Source: Gemmatimonadaceae bacterium
GTDB taxonomy: Bacteria > Gemmatimonadota > Gemmatimonadetes > Gemmatimonadales > Gemmatimonadaceae
Assembly (NCBI GenBank): GCA_036496605.1
Contig: DASXKV010000037.1
Coordinates: forward strand, 1-41,409
DNA length: 41,409 nt
Reading direction: 5' to 3'
The notes below the pieces were generated by a model. That model was not told the origin of the DNA, made no database searches, and saw only the letters and a list, made by a program, of their open reading frames with translations. Positions 1 through 8,123 of the stretch are shown piece after piece; the first letter of the stretch is position 1; every line of letters starts with the position of its first letter. Made by a program: the position numbers and the translations under genes.

Positions 1-110
1 ATCGCAGCGGACGATCTCGTCCGCCAAGCAACCATCAGGGCTGATTGCACGGGAAAAAACGCCCACGCAATCCGCACGGACGAAGTCCGCCCTTGACAAT
101 CGCTCTCATA
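1..110. other. Non-coding leader with short palindromes
   Basis: No gene is visible here. A near-perfect palindrome lies at 7-24 (arms GCGGACGA and TCGTCCGC around two bases), and a smaller one (GGAC-GAA-GTCC) lies near 78-88. They could be the tail of a terminator or repeat belonging to a gene left of the window. A TTGACA hexamer at 93-98 has no convincing -10 partner. Confidence 0.3.
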
Positions 111-334
111 GAACCGCTGACACGGCCCTGAAACCGCTGACTCGCTCCTCAGCAGGGACGGTCCCATGCAACAAGTAGCAGATGGTTTCTTGTTTGAGTG
201 CCTAGGGAAGTTTCCGACGTTGAGGGAAACCTCCCGGTGCATTCACAAATTCAAAACATCACTCGGCGCGGAGCTGTCTCTGTACACGGAGCGCGTCAGC
301 GGTCTCAGCGCCGTGTCAGCGGTGTCAGCGGCCT
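111..334. repeat. Dispersed hairpin repeat, copy 1 (MITE-like)
   Basis: First of three related copies (others at about 11081-11385 and 21507-21767). The ends are inverted repeats about 38 bases long: the left end reads ACCGCTGACACGG and the right end CCGTGTCAGCGGT. The middle is also roughly self-complementary (GGGAAGTTTCC against GGGAAACCTCCC around 205-232), so the whole unit can fold into one long imperfect hairpin. It has no transposase. A short open frame runs through it, but in copy 3 that frame is broken by a one-base deletion, so I treat it as non-coding. It sits immediately upstream of the mutase gene. Confidence 0.85.
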
Positions 335-385
335 CCGGTCGAAACCCGCTCCTGTTATTAACACGTCGACCCGGCGCGAGCGCCG

Positions 386-1987
386 ATGCCTGACGAGAAG
401 ATCCAATCGCCCTCGGGGCTGCCAATCGATCCCGTCTATCGGCCGGACAACGCCCTTTTCTCGTACGCCGCTGATCTCGGCGATCCGGGCTCGTACCCCT
501 TCACGCGTGGCGTTCAGCCAACGATGTACCGTGGCCGGCTCTGGACGATGCGGCAGTATGCGGGCTTCGGCACCGCCGCCGAAACGAATCGTCGATTCCG
601 GCTGCTTCTCGAGGCGGGCCAGACCGGTTTGTCGGTTGCCTTCGATCTGCCGACGCAGATGGGGATCGACTCCGACGATTCACGCGCGATCGGCGAAGTG
701 GGCCGTGTCGGCGCCGCGATCGACACGGTCGACGACATGCACGTCCTGCTCGACGAGATCCCGCTGGATCGTGTCTCCACGTCGATGACGATAAATGCCA
801 CTGCGTCGACGCTGCTCGCGATGTACATCGTCGTCGCCGAGGAACGGGGGATTCCGCGAGACCGCATCAGCGGCACGATTCAGAACGACATCCTGAAAGA
901 GTACATCGCCCGCGGCACGTACATCTATCCGCCGGAGCCGAGCCTGGCCCTCATCGCCGAGGTATTTCGATTCTGTGCGGAAGAAGTGCCTAACTGGAAT
1001 CCGATCTCGATCTCGGGCTATCACATCCGCGAGGCGGGCGCGACGGCGGTGCAGGAGCTCGCGTTCACCTTCGCGAACGCGATGGAGTATGTCGCTCGCG
1101 CGATCGACGAGGGATTGCCCGTCGACCGCTTCGCGCCGCGCCTCTCCTTCTTTTTCGCCGCGCATAACGACTTGTTCGAGGAGGTGGCAAAATTTCGCGC
1201 GGCTCGGCGCATGTATGCGCGTCTGATGCGCGATCGGTTCGGCGCGAGCGACGCCAGCGCACGGCTTCGATTCCACACGCAGACCGGCGGCGTGACCTTG
1301 CAGGCGCAACAGCCGCTGAACAACATCGTGCGCGTCGCAATCCAGGCACTCGCCGCGGTGCTGGGCGGCACCCAGTCGCTGCACACGAATGGTTATGACG
1401 AAGCGCTCGCGCTCCCGACGGAGGAGGCGGCGACACTCGCGCTCCGAACGCAGCAGGTCATCGCGTACGAATCGGGAGCCGCGGCCACCGCCGATCCATT
1501 GGGCGGGAGCTACTACGTCGAACACCTAACGAGCGAACTGGAGAAGCAAGCGCTTGCGCTTCTCACGCGCGTCGACGAGCTCGGGGGCGCCGCGAAGGCA
1601 ATTGCCGCTGGTTTTTTTCAGGAGGAGATCGCACGCAGCGCCTACGAGTTTCAGCTTCGGGTCGAGCGTGGCGACGCGGTCGTCGTTGGCCTGAATCGTT
1701 TCAACGACGGGCGCGAGCCGCCCGACGTGCCGACTCCCGACTACTCGACGCTGGAGCGCGAGCAAATTGCTCGCGTACGTGAAGCCCGCGCACACCGCGA
1801 TCGTTTGGCTGTCAGCCGCGCGCTCGAGCAGCTACGCGCCGCGGCCGTCTGCTATGCGTCGGACGCACCGGCGCAAAGCAGACCGCATTTGATGACGGCG
1901 ATTATCGATGCCGTACGGCTCCGCGCGACGGTCGGCGAGATTGCCGGCATGCTCGCTGGCGAGTGGGGCCGCTACCAACCGACCTAA
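386..1987 (+). CDS. Methylmalonyl-CoA mutase family, catalytic (large) chain
   Basis: A 533-residue acyl-CoA mutase catalytic chain, a coenzyme-B12-dependent radical enzyme that interconverts branched and linear acyl-CoAs such as (R)-methylmalonyl-CoA and succinyl-CoA. The family's TIM-barrel motifs are clear: [15 protein letters not shown] from residue 57, [17 protein letters not shown] from 163 and SISGYH ending at 213. By comparison with the Propionibacterium enzyme as I remember it, Tyr58, Arg176 and His213 match Tyr89, Arg207 and His244. The Tyr/Arg pair points to a carboxylated substrate, whereas isobutyryl-CoA mutase has Phe/Gln. The protein stops where the B12-binding domain would begin, so that domain must be a separate polypeptide, not present in this window. 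The ATG has no strong ribosome-binding site. The stop codon lies inside a CCTAACG motif. The family call is certain; the exact substrate is inferred. Confidence 0.93.
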   Translation: MPDEKIQSPSGLPIDPVYRPDNALFSYAADLGDPGSYPFTRGVQPTMYRGRLWTMRQYAGFGTAAETNRRFRLLLEAGQTGLSVAFDLPTQMGIDSDDSRAIGEVGRVGAAIDTVDDMHVLLDEIPLDRVSTSMTINATASTLLAMYIVVAEERGIPRDRISGTIQNDILKEYIARGTYIYPPEPSLALIAEVFRFCAEEVPNWNPISISGYHIREAGATAVQELAFTFANAMEYVARAIDEGLPVDRFAPRLSFFFAAHNDLFEEVAKFRAARRMYARLMRDRFGASDASARLRFHTQTGGVTLQAQQPLNNIVRVAIQALAAVLGGTQSLHTNGYDEALALPTEEAATLALRTQQVIAYESGAAATADPLGGSYYVEHLTSELEKQALALLTRVDELGGAAKAIAAGFFQEEIARSAYEFQLRVERGDAVVVGLNRFNDGREPPDVPTPDYSTLEREQIARVREARAHRDRLAVSRALEQLRAAAVCYASDAPAQSRPHLMTAIIDAVRLRATVGEIAGMLAGEWGRYQPT

Positions 1988-2141
1988 CGCCACTGGCTGC
2001 ATTACGAGCGGCGTTGGGCATTCCCAAAACGCATAACTCGTGACTGCCGAGACCGGCTCGTCGTCCATTGGACGTGCGCGGCAGATCTCGGCGGGAGTCG
2101 CCTGGCTGGCCGCAAACCAACCCATCCAGTTAGGAGGCCAC

Positions 2142-2825
2142 GTGCTGTACCGAATTCTCGCCGGGGCAGCCGCCAGCGTCGCACTCTTGTCTTCGGTGGC
2201 CGCTGGGCAAGCCTGTCAGGGAAATCTGCCTTTCCGCGGATCCATGCACATCGGCGGTGGGGCATCGTTGACGGACCACACGACAACTCTCGGGGCCGGT
2301 CTGCTCACTGGCCATCGCGAAGGGTTGTTCGGTGGTGGCTCCGTTGGCTTGACGGACTATCAAGCTGGGGTAGGCAGCGCCTTCTCGATGAATGGTGCGC
2401 TCGGCTACTCGATGCCTCTCCAGGGGGCACGAAACTGGGAGTTCTGCCCAGGTGGGACGCTGAGTCTCGGCTTTGGTCCGAATGCCGGCGGCGCTGACAT
2501 TCGCACTCAGACGATGACGGGTGGCGTGTCGGCCGGCACGTCGCTTCCGCTCAGCCGGAATGTCTCGCTGTTGCCCTACGGGTCGGTTGCGCTCGGTTAC
2601 ACTCGCGCAACGGTGAGTGGCTTCCCAGGGTCAGCGAGCGACACGTACTTCCTCTTTGGCTTCGGCGCAGGCTTCAAGATCACGCCCTCGCTCGTCATTC
2701 AGCCTTCGGTCGGCTTCGCTGTGGCGACGGACAATCCCGACGACACGATGTTTGGGATCAACGTCTCCTGGGCGCTCCCGAACGGTCACGACGACGCACC
2801 ACGACCCACGACTCGTCGACGGTAA
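2142..2825 (+). CDS. Exported protein, probable outer-membrane beta-barrel
   Basis: I do not recognise a named family. The GTG at 2142 is chosen because AGGAGG lies five bases upstream (2132-2137) and translation from it gives a clean signal peptide (VLYRILAGAAASVALLSSVAAGQA). An open frame upstream of it (from 2040) lacks these features. The mature part, about 200 residues, is rich in Gly, Ser, Thr and alternating hydrophobic residues (for example SLLPYGSVALGYT and YFLFGFGAGFKI), as expected of antiparallel outer-membrane strands. Two cysteines (in QACQGN and EFCPGG) might form a disulfide. The C-terminus is a short charged tail, without the usual terminal aromatic residue. It is monocistronic, with a strong terminator after it. 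Confidence 0.7.
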   Translation: MLYRILAGAAASVALLSSVAAGQACQGNLPFRGSMHIGGGASLTDHTTTLGAGLLTGHREGLFGGGSVGLTDYQAGVGSAFSMNGALGYSMPLQGARNWEFCPGGTLSLGFGPNAGGADIRTQTMTGGVSAGTSLPLSRNVSLLPYGSVALGYTRATVSGFPGSASDTYFLFGFGAGFKITPSLVIQPSVGFAVATDNPDDTMFGINVSWALPNGHDDAPRPTTRRR

Positions 2826-2862
2826 CGGCGACGACCTAACGAGCAGCGAATCGTTCGTTGTC

Positions 2863-2902
2863 ACGACGCGGCGCCGACCCGGCGCCGCGTTCGTCGTTTT
2901 CT
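2863..2902 (+). terminator. Rho-independent terminator
   Basis: A GC-rich stem (ACGACGCGGCGCCG, loop ACC, CGGCGCCGCGT plus a one-base bulge then CGTCGT) is followed by TTTT. It lies 38 bases after the stop of the preceding exported protein gene and before the promoter-like sequence of the FmdB gene. Confidence 0.75.
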
Positions 2903-2924
2903 CCCGTGCTCTTCCGAGCCGAGC

Positions 2925-2953
2925 TTGAACCCGCTGGGGCAGCCGGGTTAGCT
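2925..2953 (+). promoter_or_regulatory. Candidate promoter for fmdB-argS
   Basis: TTGAAC (2925-2930), a 17-base spacer, then TTAGCT (2948-2953), or TAGCTT with an 18-base spacer. It starts 36 bases upstream of the next ATG, just after a terminator. The -35 is good and the -10 is moderate. Confidence 0.4.
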
Positions 2954-2988
2954 TACAGTTTCGGTTCGCCCCCCTAAGTCCCGGCTGA

Positions 2989-3387
2989 ATGCCAACTTAC
3001 GAATTCCGTTGTCCAGACGGCCACGAGTTCGAAAAGTTCTACCGAAAGATCAGCGACGCGCAGTCGGAGTTGGCCTGTCCTGTGTGCGGCAAGCCGGCCA
3101 TGCGTCTCGTCTCGGGAGGAGCGAGCCTGCTGTTCAAAGGCTCAGGCTTCTACCTCACCGATTACGGCAAGAACGCTCACCGGAAGGCGGCGCCGGAATC
3201 GAGCGGGAGCGATTCGAAGAACTCGGGCGAGTCGAAAGGGGGTGACAGCTCGGGCGGTTCCTCGAGCGAATCGAAGAGTGGCGAGTCGAAGCCGAGCGAG
3301 TCGAAGCCGGCGGAAACGAAGCCTTCGAGCGAATCGAAGCCGGCAAAGAAGCCATCCTCGTCAGGCACTCCGAAGTCCGGCACGTAA
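2989..3387 (+). CDS. FmdB family zinc-ribbon protein with charged tail
   Basis: The first 60 residues match the small FmdB regulatory/zinc-ribbon family: MPTYEFRC at the start, then CPDGHEFE and CPVCGKPAMR, giving Cys/His ligands for one metal ion, then the typical ending LLFKGSGFYLTDY. Such proteins are widespread and poorly understood. Here the family domain is followed by about 70 residues built almost wholly from Ser, Glu, Lys and Pro in ESK/SESK units, a disordered tail longer than the core. The stop overlaps the argS start by one base (TAATG), so the two are probably translated together. Confidence 0.85.
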   Translation: MPTYEFRCPDGHEFEKFYRKISDAQSELACPVCGKPAMRLVSGGASLLFKGSGFYLTDYGKNAHRKAAPESSGSDSKNSGESKGGDSSGGSSSESKSGESKPSESKPAETKPSSESKPAKKPSSSGTPKSGT

Positions 3388-5039
3388 TGACCGCTACCGA
3401 TCTCCTTCGCGCCGAGCTCACCCGAGCGGCGCGGTCGCTCGGTGCGCCTGAAAACATCGAGCCCGCGCTGGAGCGGCCGCGCGATCCCGCCTTTGGCGAC
3501 TGGGCGACGAACCTGGCGCTCGTCCTCGCGAAGCCACTCAAGGCGAAGCCGCGCGACCTCGCGCAGGCGCTGCTGAAGGCGATGGATTACAAGCGGGCCG
3601 GGATTCGCACCGCAGAAGTGGCGGGTCCGGGCTTCATCAATTTTCGAATGGACGTCGGCGTCGTCGCGAGCGGTATCGCCGCGCTCCTCGACGCCGGGGA
3701 ATCGTATGGACGCAGCGACGCTGGCGGCGGCAAACCGGTCAACGTCGAGTTCGTGTCCGCAAATCCAACGGGCCCGCTGCACGTCGGCCACGGTCGCCAG
3801 GCCGCGTTAGGCGACGCCATCGCGTCGTTGCTCGAGTGGACGGGCTGGCGCGTTTGCCGCGAGTTCTACTACAACGATGCGGGCGCGCAGATCAATAATC
3901 TCGCACGCAGCGTTCAGGCGCGTGTTCGACAACTCGGCGGTGAGGACGCGGCGATTCCGCCGGACGGCTACCATGGCGAGTACATCCGCGACATCGCCGA
4001 GCATTATGTCGCCCAATACCCCAATGATCGTGCGGGAGCCGATCTCGATGCGATTCGGCAGTTCACCGTACAGGAGCTTCGCAAGGAGCAGGACATCGAC
4101 CTGCAGACGTTCGGCGTGAAGTTCGACGTGTACTTCCTCGAGTCCTCACTCTACACGGCGGGACGTGTCGAGAAGACCGTCGAGCGTCTGGTCGCGGCGG
4201 GACATACGTACGAGAAGGATGGCGCGCTCTGGCTGCGCACGACCGATTTCGGCGACGACAAGGATCGCGTGATGCGAAAGAGCGCGCAGTTCGGGAGCGA
4301 TTTCACCTATTTCGTGCCCGACGTCGCATACCATGTAACGAAATGGGAGCGCGGCTTCGCGCGCGCGATCAACGTTCAGGGCGCCGACCACCACAGCACG
4401 GTGACGCGCGTGCGCGTCGGCTTGCAGGCGCTCGAGATGGGCATTCCCGCGGGCTATCCCGACTACGTCCTGCATCAGATGGTGTCGCTGATGCGCGGCG
4501 GAGAAGAGGTGAAGTTCTCGAAGCGCACGGGCACGATCGTGTCGATTCGCGAGCTCGTCGAGGAAGTCGGTGGTGACGCGGTACGGTGGTTCTTCCTCAT
4601 GCGAAAGGGCGACTCGCCGCTCTCGTTCGACATCGATCTCGCGCGGTCGCAGTCGGAGGAGAATCCGGTCTATTACGTCCAGATGGCGCATGCGCGGATG
4701 TCGGGGATCTTCCGCGTCGGCGAGATCGACGTGGCGTCGATTCGCGCCGAGGATGTGGACTTCGACGTGTTGTCCCTTCCGGAGGAGCACGAGCTCATGA
4801 AAGCGCTGCTCGACTTTCCGGGAGAGCTCGCCGGTGCCGCGGAGGCTCTCGAGCCCCAGCGCCTAACGACCTACCTCCTCGAGACGGCGAAGAAGATCCA
4901 CCTCTGGTATCACAAGTCGCACGTGCTGAACGAGCCCGAGCCGATCATGCGGGCGCGTCTGGTGCTCGCGCGTGCCTCGCAGATCGTGATTCGCAATGGA
5001 TTGCACGCGTTAGGTATCACCGCGCCGGAACGAATGTGA
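3387..5039 (+). CDS. argS: Arginyl-tRNA synthetase
   Basis: A 550-residue class I aminoacyl-tRNA synthetase that charges tRNA-Arg in the cytoplasm. The N-terminal Add-1 domain is followed by the HIGH motif as HVGH (residues 132-135, in NPTGPLHVGHGR) and the KMSKS-type loop as KFSKR (376-380). The C-terminal DALR anticodon-binding domain includes YYVQMAHARMSGIF. Length is normal for the family. It overlaps fmdB by one base and is followed by a palindromic repeat rather than a gene, so the transcript probably ends there. Confidence 0.98.
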   Translation: MTATDLLRAELTRAARSLGAPENIEPALERPRDPAFGDWATNLALVLAKPLKAKPRDLAQALLKAMDYKRAGIRTAEVAGPGFINFRMDVGVVASGIAALLDAGESYGRSDAGGGKPVNVEFVSANPTGPLHVGHGRQAALGDAIASLLEWTGWRVCREFYYNDAGAQINNLARSVQARVRQLGGEDAAIPPDGYHGEYIRDIAEHYVAQYPNDRAGADLDAIRQFTVQELRKEQDIDLQTFGVKFDVYFLESSLYTAGRVEKTVERLVAAGHTYEKDGALWLRTTDFGDDKDRVMRKSAQFGSDFTYFVPDVAYHVTKWERGFARAINVQGADHHSTVTRVRVGLQALEMGIPAGYPDYVLHQMVSLMRGGEEVKFSKRTGTIVSIRELVEEVGGDAVRWFFLMRKGDSPLSFDIDLARSQSEENPVYYVQMAHARMSGIFRVGEIDVASIRAEDVDFDVLSLPEEHELMKALLDFPGELAGAAEALEPQRLTTYLLETAKKIHLWYHKSHVLNEPEPIMRARLVLARASQIVIRNGLHALGITAPERM

Positions 5040-5047
5040 CCATCCTC

Positions 5048-5147
5048 TGTCATCCTGAGCGAAGCGAAGGATCTACTGTACATAGTTAGAAGCAAACCAC
5101 TCGTTGAGGACAGTAGATCCTTCGTCGCTGCGCTCCTCAGGATGACA
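5048..5147. repeat. REP-like palindrome, TGTCATCCTGAGCG family, copy 1
   Basis: Two long arms face each other: the left arm starts TGTCATCCTGAGCGAAGCGA and runs to ACTGT (5048-5079), and the right arm runs from ACAGTAGATCCTTCG to CAGGATGACA (5110-5147). The spacer holds GTTAGAAGC. This sequence is a known kind of intergenic palindrome seen in many high-GC bacteria. Related copies lie at 20595-20875 and 37869-37914. It may stabilise or terminate the argS transcript. Confidence 0.9.
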
Positions 5148-5163
5148 CCTTAGGCAATCGACA

Positions 5164-6081
5164 ATGTCCCTTCTCGTCGTAGGCTCCGTCGCTCTCGATT
5201 CGATTGAAACGCCGTTCGGCAAGGCCGACGACGTTCTCGGCGGCTCGGCGACGTTTTTCTCGGCGTCGGCCAGCCATCTCACCGGTGTGCAGCTCGTTGG
5301 TGTCGTCGGGAACGACTACCCCATGCAGAAGCTCGAGCCGCTGGCCCAGCGCGGCGTCGATCTCGCGGGGCTCGAGCGCGCCGAGGGCCGATCCTTTCGC
5401 TGGCGCGGCCGTTACCGCCACGACCTGAACGTCGCCGAGACGCTCGAGACACACCTCGGCGTCTTCTCCAATTTTCGGCCAAAGATCCCGGAGCAGTTTC
5501 GGCGCGCGCCGTTCGTCTTCCTCGGCAACATCGATCCGCGATTGCAGCTCGACGTGCTGACACAGGTCGAGAAACCGAAGCTCGTGGCTTGCGACACGAT
5601 GAATTTCTGGATCGAGAGCCGGCGTCCCGAGCTGATGGAGCTCCTGTCGCGCGTCGACCTCATCACGCTCAACGACGCCGAGGCGCGGCAGCTCACCGAG
5701 AAGTACAACCTCATCAAGGCCGCGCGCTGGATCATGAGTCGCGGGCCCAAGCTCGTCATCGTGAAGAAGGGCGAGCACGGCGCCTTCATGTTTAGCGAAC
5801 GTGAAATATTCTTCGCGCCCGCCTATCCGCTCGAGGACGTCTTCGATCCCACCGGCGCGGGCGATTCCTTCGCCGGCGGTTTCATGGGCTACCTCGCGCG
5901 GAGCGGTGACCTGTCCGAACGGAACCTGCGCCGCGCCGTCGTGTACGGCTCGGCGATGGGCTCATTCGCCGTCGAAAAATTCTCGATCGAGCGCTTGCTC
6001 GAGGTGAAGCCGGCCGACGTCGCGGATCGGGTGCGCGAATTCCATCGTCTCGTCACCTTCGAGCAGGAGTTGGACGCGTGA
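5164..6081 (+). CDS. PfkB (ribokinase) family carbohydrate kinase
   Basis: A 305-residue kinase of the ribokinase/PfkB superfamily, which phosphorylates a sugar, nucleoside or related alcohol with ATP. Visible are the N-terminal opening VVGSVALDSIETPFG, the GG motif VLGGSATFFSASA, and the C-terminal signature FDPTGAGDSFAGGF, whose Asp is the catalytic base. The substrate cannot be read from the sequence. Its stop overlaps the purM start by four bases (GTGA), so it is co-translated with a purine gene, which would suit a nucleoside or ribose-type substrate, but that is only a hint. Confidence 0.9.
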   Translation: MSLLVVGSVALDSIETPFGKADDVLGGSATFFSASASHLTGVQLVGVVGNDYPMQKLEPLAQRGVDLAGLERAEGRSFRWRGRYRHDLNVAETLETHLGVFSNFRPKIPEQFRRAPFVFLGNIDPRLQLDVLTQVEKPKLVACDTMNFWIESRRPELMELLSRVDLITLNDAEARQLTEKYNLIKAARWIMSRGPKLVIVKKGEHGAFMFSEREIFFAPAYPLEDVFDPTGAGDSFAGGFMGYLARSGDLSERNLRRAVVYGSAMGSFAVEKFSIERLLEVKPADVADRVREFHRLVTFEQELDA

Positions 6082-7112
6082 GCGACGTCCCGGGGGCGCT
6101 CGACTATCGTGGTGCCGGCGTCGACATCGACGCCGCGGATGACGCGAAGTCTCGCATCAAGCAACTCGTCGAATCGACGTTCACCGCCGGTGCGCGCGGA
6201 CGCTTCGGCGGATTCGGCGGGATGTTCCGCATGCCGTCCGACGCGAAGCGCCCGGTGCTCGTCGCCAGCGCCGACGGCGTCGGCACCAAGATCAAAGTGG
6301 CGATCGAGGCCGGTCGCCACGATAGCATTGGTCATGATCTCGTGAACCACTGCACGAACGACATTCTGGTGCAAGGCGCGCGGCCGATGTTCTTCCTCGA
6401 CTATGTGGCGTTCGGTGTGCTCGAGCCGGCGGTTGCCGAGGCCGTCGTGGCCGGCGTCGCCGCCGGATGCCGAGAGAATGAGTGTTCGCTCATCGGTGGC
6501 GAGACCGCGGAGATGCCGGGAGTGTACACGCCGCCGGACTATGACCTGGCCGGATTTGTGGTCGGCTGGGTCGAAGAAGACGCGATCATCGGCCCCGATC
6601 GTGTGCGGGAAGGAGACGTGTTGATCGGACTCGCGAGCAGTGGACTGCACACCAACGGATACTCGCTCGCGCGCCGTATCGTGGCGGAACGCATGCGGCT
6701 TGGGCCGACTGATCCCTTTCCGGGTGAATCGGCTACTGCCGCCGACGTGTTGCTGCGCGTGCATCGTTCGTATCTCCCGACGCTGCGTCCCGTGCTGGGC
6801 ACGATTCACGCTATGGCCCACATCACCGGTGGAGGCCTTCCCGGGAACGTGAACCGCGCGTTGCCCTCGACGCTCGACGCGGACATCGACACCAGGAGTT
6901 GGGAAATCCCCAATCTGTTCAGGCAACTGCAACAGGCCGGAGCAGTGGCGCGCGACGAGATGTTTCGCGCATTCAACATGGGCGTAGGGATGGTGGTGAT
7001 TGCCGCGGCGGCCGATGGTGAAACGATCATCCGGGCCGCACAGTCAGAAAGGGTAGGGGCCTGGCGCCTCGGGCGTGTCGTACGAGGGACGGGCCGGGTG
7101 ATTCTCAATTAG
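6078..7112 (+). CDS. purM: Phosphoribosylformylglycinamidine cyclo-ligase (AIR synthetase)
   Basis: The fifth step of purine synthesis: it closes the imidazole ring of FGAM with ATP to give AIR. The 344 residues carry the family's motifs in order: DYRGAGVDIDA, SADGVGTKIKVA, GGETAEMPG, GLHTNGYSLAR and HITGGGLPGNV. GTG is the start, in a four-base overlap with the PfkB kinase gene. No other purine gene is in the window. Confidence 0.97.
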   Translation: MSDVPGALDYRGAGVDIDAADDAKSRIKQLVESTFTAGARGRFGGFGGMFRMPSDAKRPVLVASADGVGTKIKVAIEAGRHDSIGHDLVNHCTNDILVQGARPMFFLDYVAFGVLEPAVAEAVVAGVAAGCRENECSLIGGETAEMPGVYTPPDYDLAGFVVGWVEEDAIIGPDRVREGDVLIGLASSGLHTNGYSLARRIVAERMRLGPTDPFPGESATAADVLLRVHRSYLPTLRPVLGTIHAMAHITGGGLPGNVNRALPSTLDADIDTRSWEIPNLFRQLQQAGAVARDEMFRAFNMGVGMVVIAAAADGETIIRAAQSERVGAWRLGRVVRGTGRVILN

Positions 7113-7121
7113 GAGATCGAG

Positions 7122-8117
7122 ATGAGACTTCGCATTGCAGTCGTAGCAGTCTTGCTGTCCGCCGTGTCGTTCAATGCGCGGGCGCAACAAAAGAGCTGTC
7201 CTGCCGGCACGGGCGGCCTCGATCCGAATACGATCTCGCAGGATGCTTGTCAGATGGCGTACGACGTGTTTCAGTTTCTCGCTCCGCAACTTGGCATCGC
7301 GCTCACCGGCGGCAATGCGACGCTCGGTCAGGGCGGCGCGCTCGGCGGGCTGGGACATTTCGCGCTCGAGTTGCGCGCGAACGTCCTCGATGGGGATCTC
7401 CCCGACGTCCAGAAGTTTCCGCAGCCCAGCACGAGCGGCCGGCAGTCGCACACGCTGCCGACGAAGTCGCAGTTCGTCGGCCTGCCGACGGTCGACGCCG
7501 GGATTGGCATCTTCAAGGGACTCTCGCTCGGGCTCACGAATGTCGGCGGTGTCGACCTCCTGTTGAGCGCGAGTTACATCCCGACGGTGGGCGGTCCCAA
7601 TGACGCAGTGCAGGTCAAGCCGAATCAGAGTCTCAACATCGGCGTCGGCGCACGCGTTGGGATCATTCAGGAATCGCTGCTCACGCCGGGCGTCTCGGTG
7701 ACATACCTTCGACGTGATCTGCCGACGACGACGATCATCGGCACATCATCCGGCGTCGACGTGAGTGTGCGGGACGCTTCGGTCAAGACAAATGCATGGC
7801 GCCTAACGGCGAGCAAGAGTCTCATTCTGTTCAGCCTTGCCGCCGGCATTGGACGCGACAGCTACGATCAGTCGGCAACGATTCAAGGCACGGTGACGAA
7901 CCCCGTTGCGGTGCAGTCGCAACCCGTGCTGGTGAAGCAGAGCATGACGAGGACCAACTACTTCGTCGACGGCTCGCTCAATTTCATCATCGCGAAGATC
8001 GTCGCCGAAGTCGGCCAGGTGACGGGTGGCTCCGTGAGCACCTACAACACCTTCAGCGGCGGCGCGGCCGACAAGTCGCGTCTGTACGGTTCGCTCGGCG
8101 TGCGGATCGGATTCTGA
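7122..8117 (+). CDS. Exported outer-membrane-type protein, function unknown
   Basis: It starts at an ATG with AGGAG about seven bases upstream, only nine bases after purM. A signal peptide is clear (MRLRIAVVAVLLSAVSFNARA, cleavage near residue 21). The mature 310 residues are rich in alternating hydrophobic/polar stretches (SLGLTNVGGVDLLLSASYIP, LNIGVGARVGII) and the protein ends in YGSLGVRIGF with a terminal Phe, the usual signal for outer-membrane beta-barrel assembly. Two cysteines near the mature N-terminus (CPAGTG and DAC) could pair. I cannot name the family with confidence. Its position between purM and ribD tells nothing about function. Confidence 0.75.
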   Translation: MRLRIAVVAVLLSAVSFNARAQQKSCPAGTGGLDPNTISQDACQMAYDVFQFLAPQLGIALTGGNATLGQGGALGGLGHFALELRANVLDGDLPDVQKFPQPSTSGRQSHTLPTKSQFVGLPTVDAGIGIFKGLSLGLTNVGGVDLLLSASYIPTVGGPNDAVQVKPNQSLNIGVGARVGIIQESLLTPGVSVTYLRRDLPTTTIIGTSSGVDVSVRDASVKTNAWRLTASKSLILFSLAAGIGRDSYDQSATIQGTVTNPVAVQSQPVLVKQSMTRTNYFVDGSLNFIIAKIVAEVGQVTGGSVSTYNTFSGGAADKSRLYGSLGVRIGF

Positions 8118-8123
8118 TGACCG

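Noticed and set aside
93..98. TTGACA as a promoter for the mutase gene
   Set aside because: No acceptable -10 at 16-18 bases, and it lies outside the hairpin repeat 290 bases from the gene.
166..393. 75-residue open frame within hairpin-repeat copy 1, partly conserved in copy 2
   Set aside because: Similarity follows from the repeat itself; copy 3 has a frameshift, and the frame runs past the start of the mutase gene.
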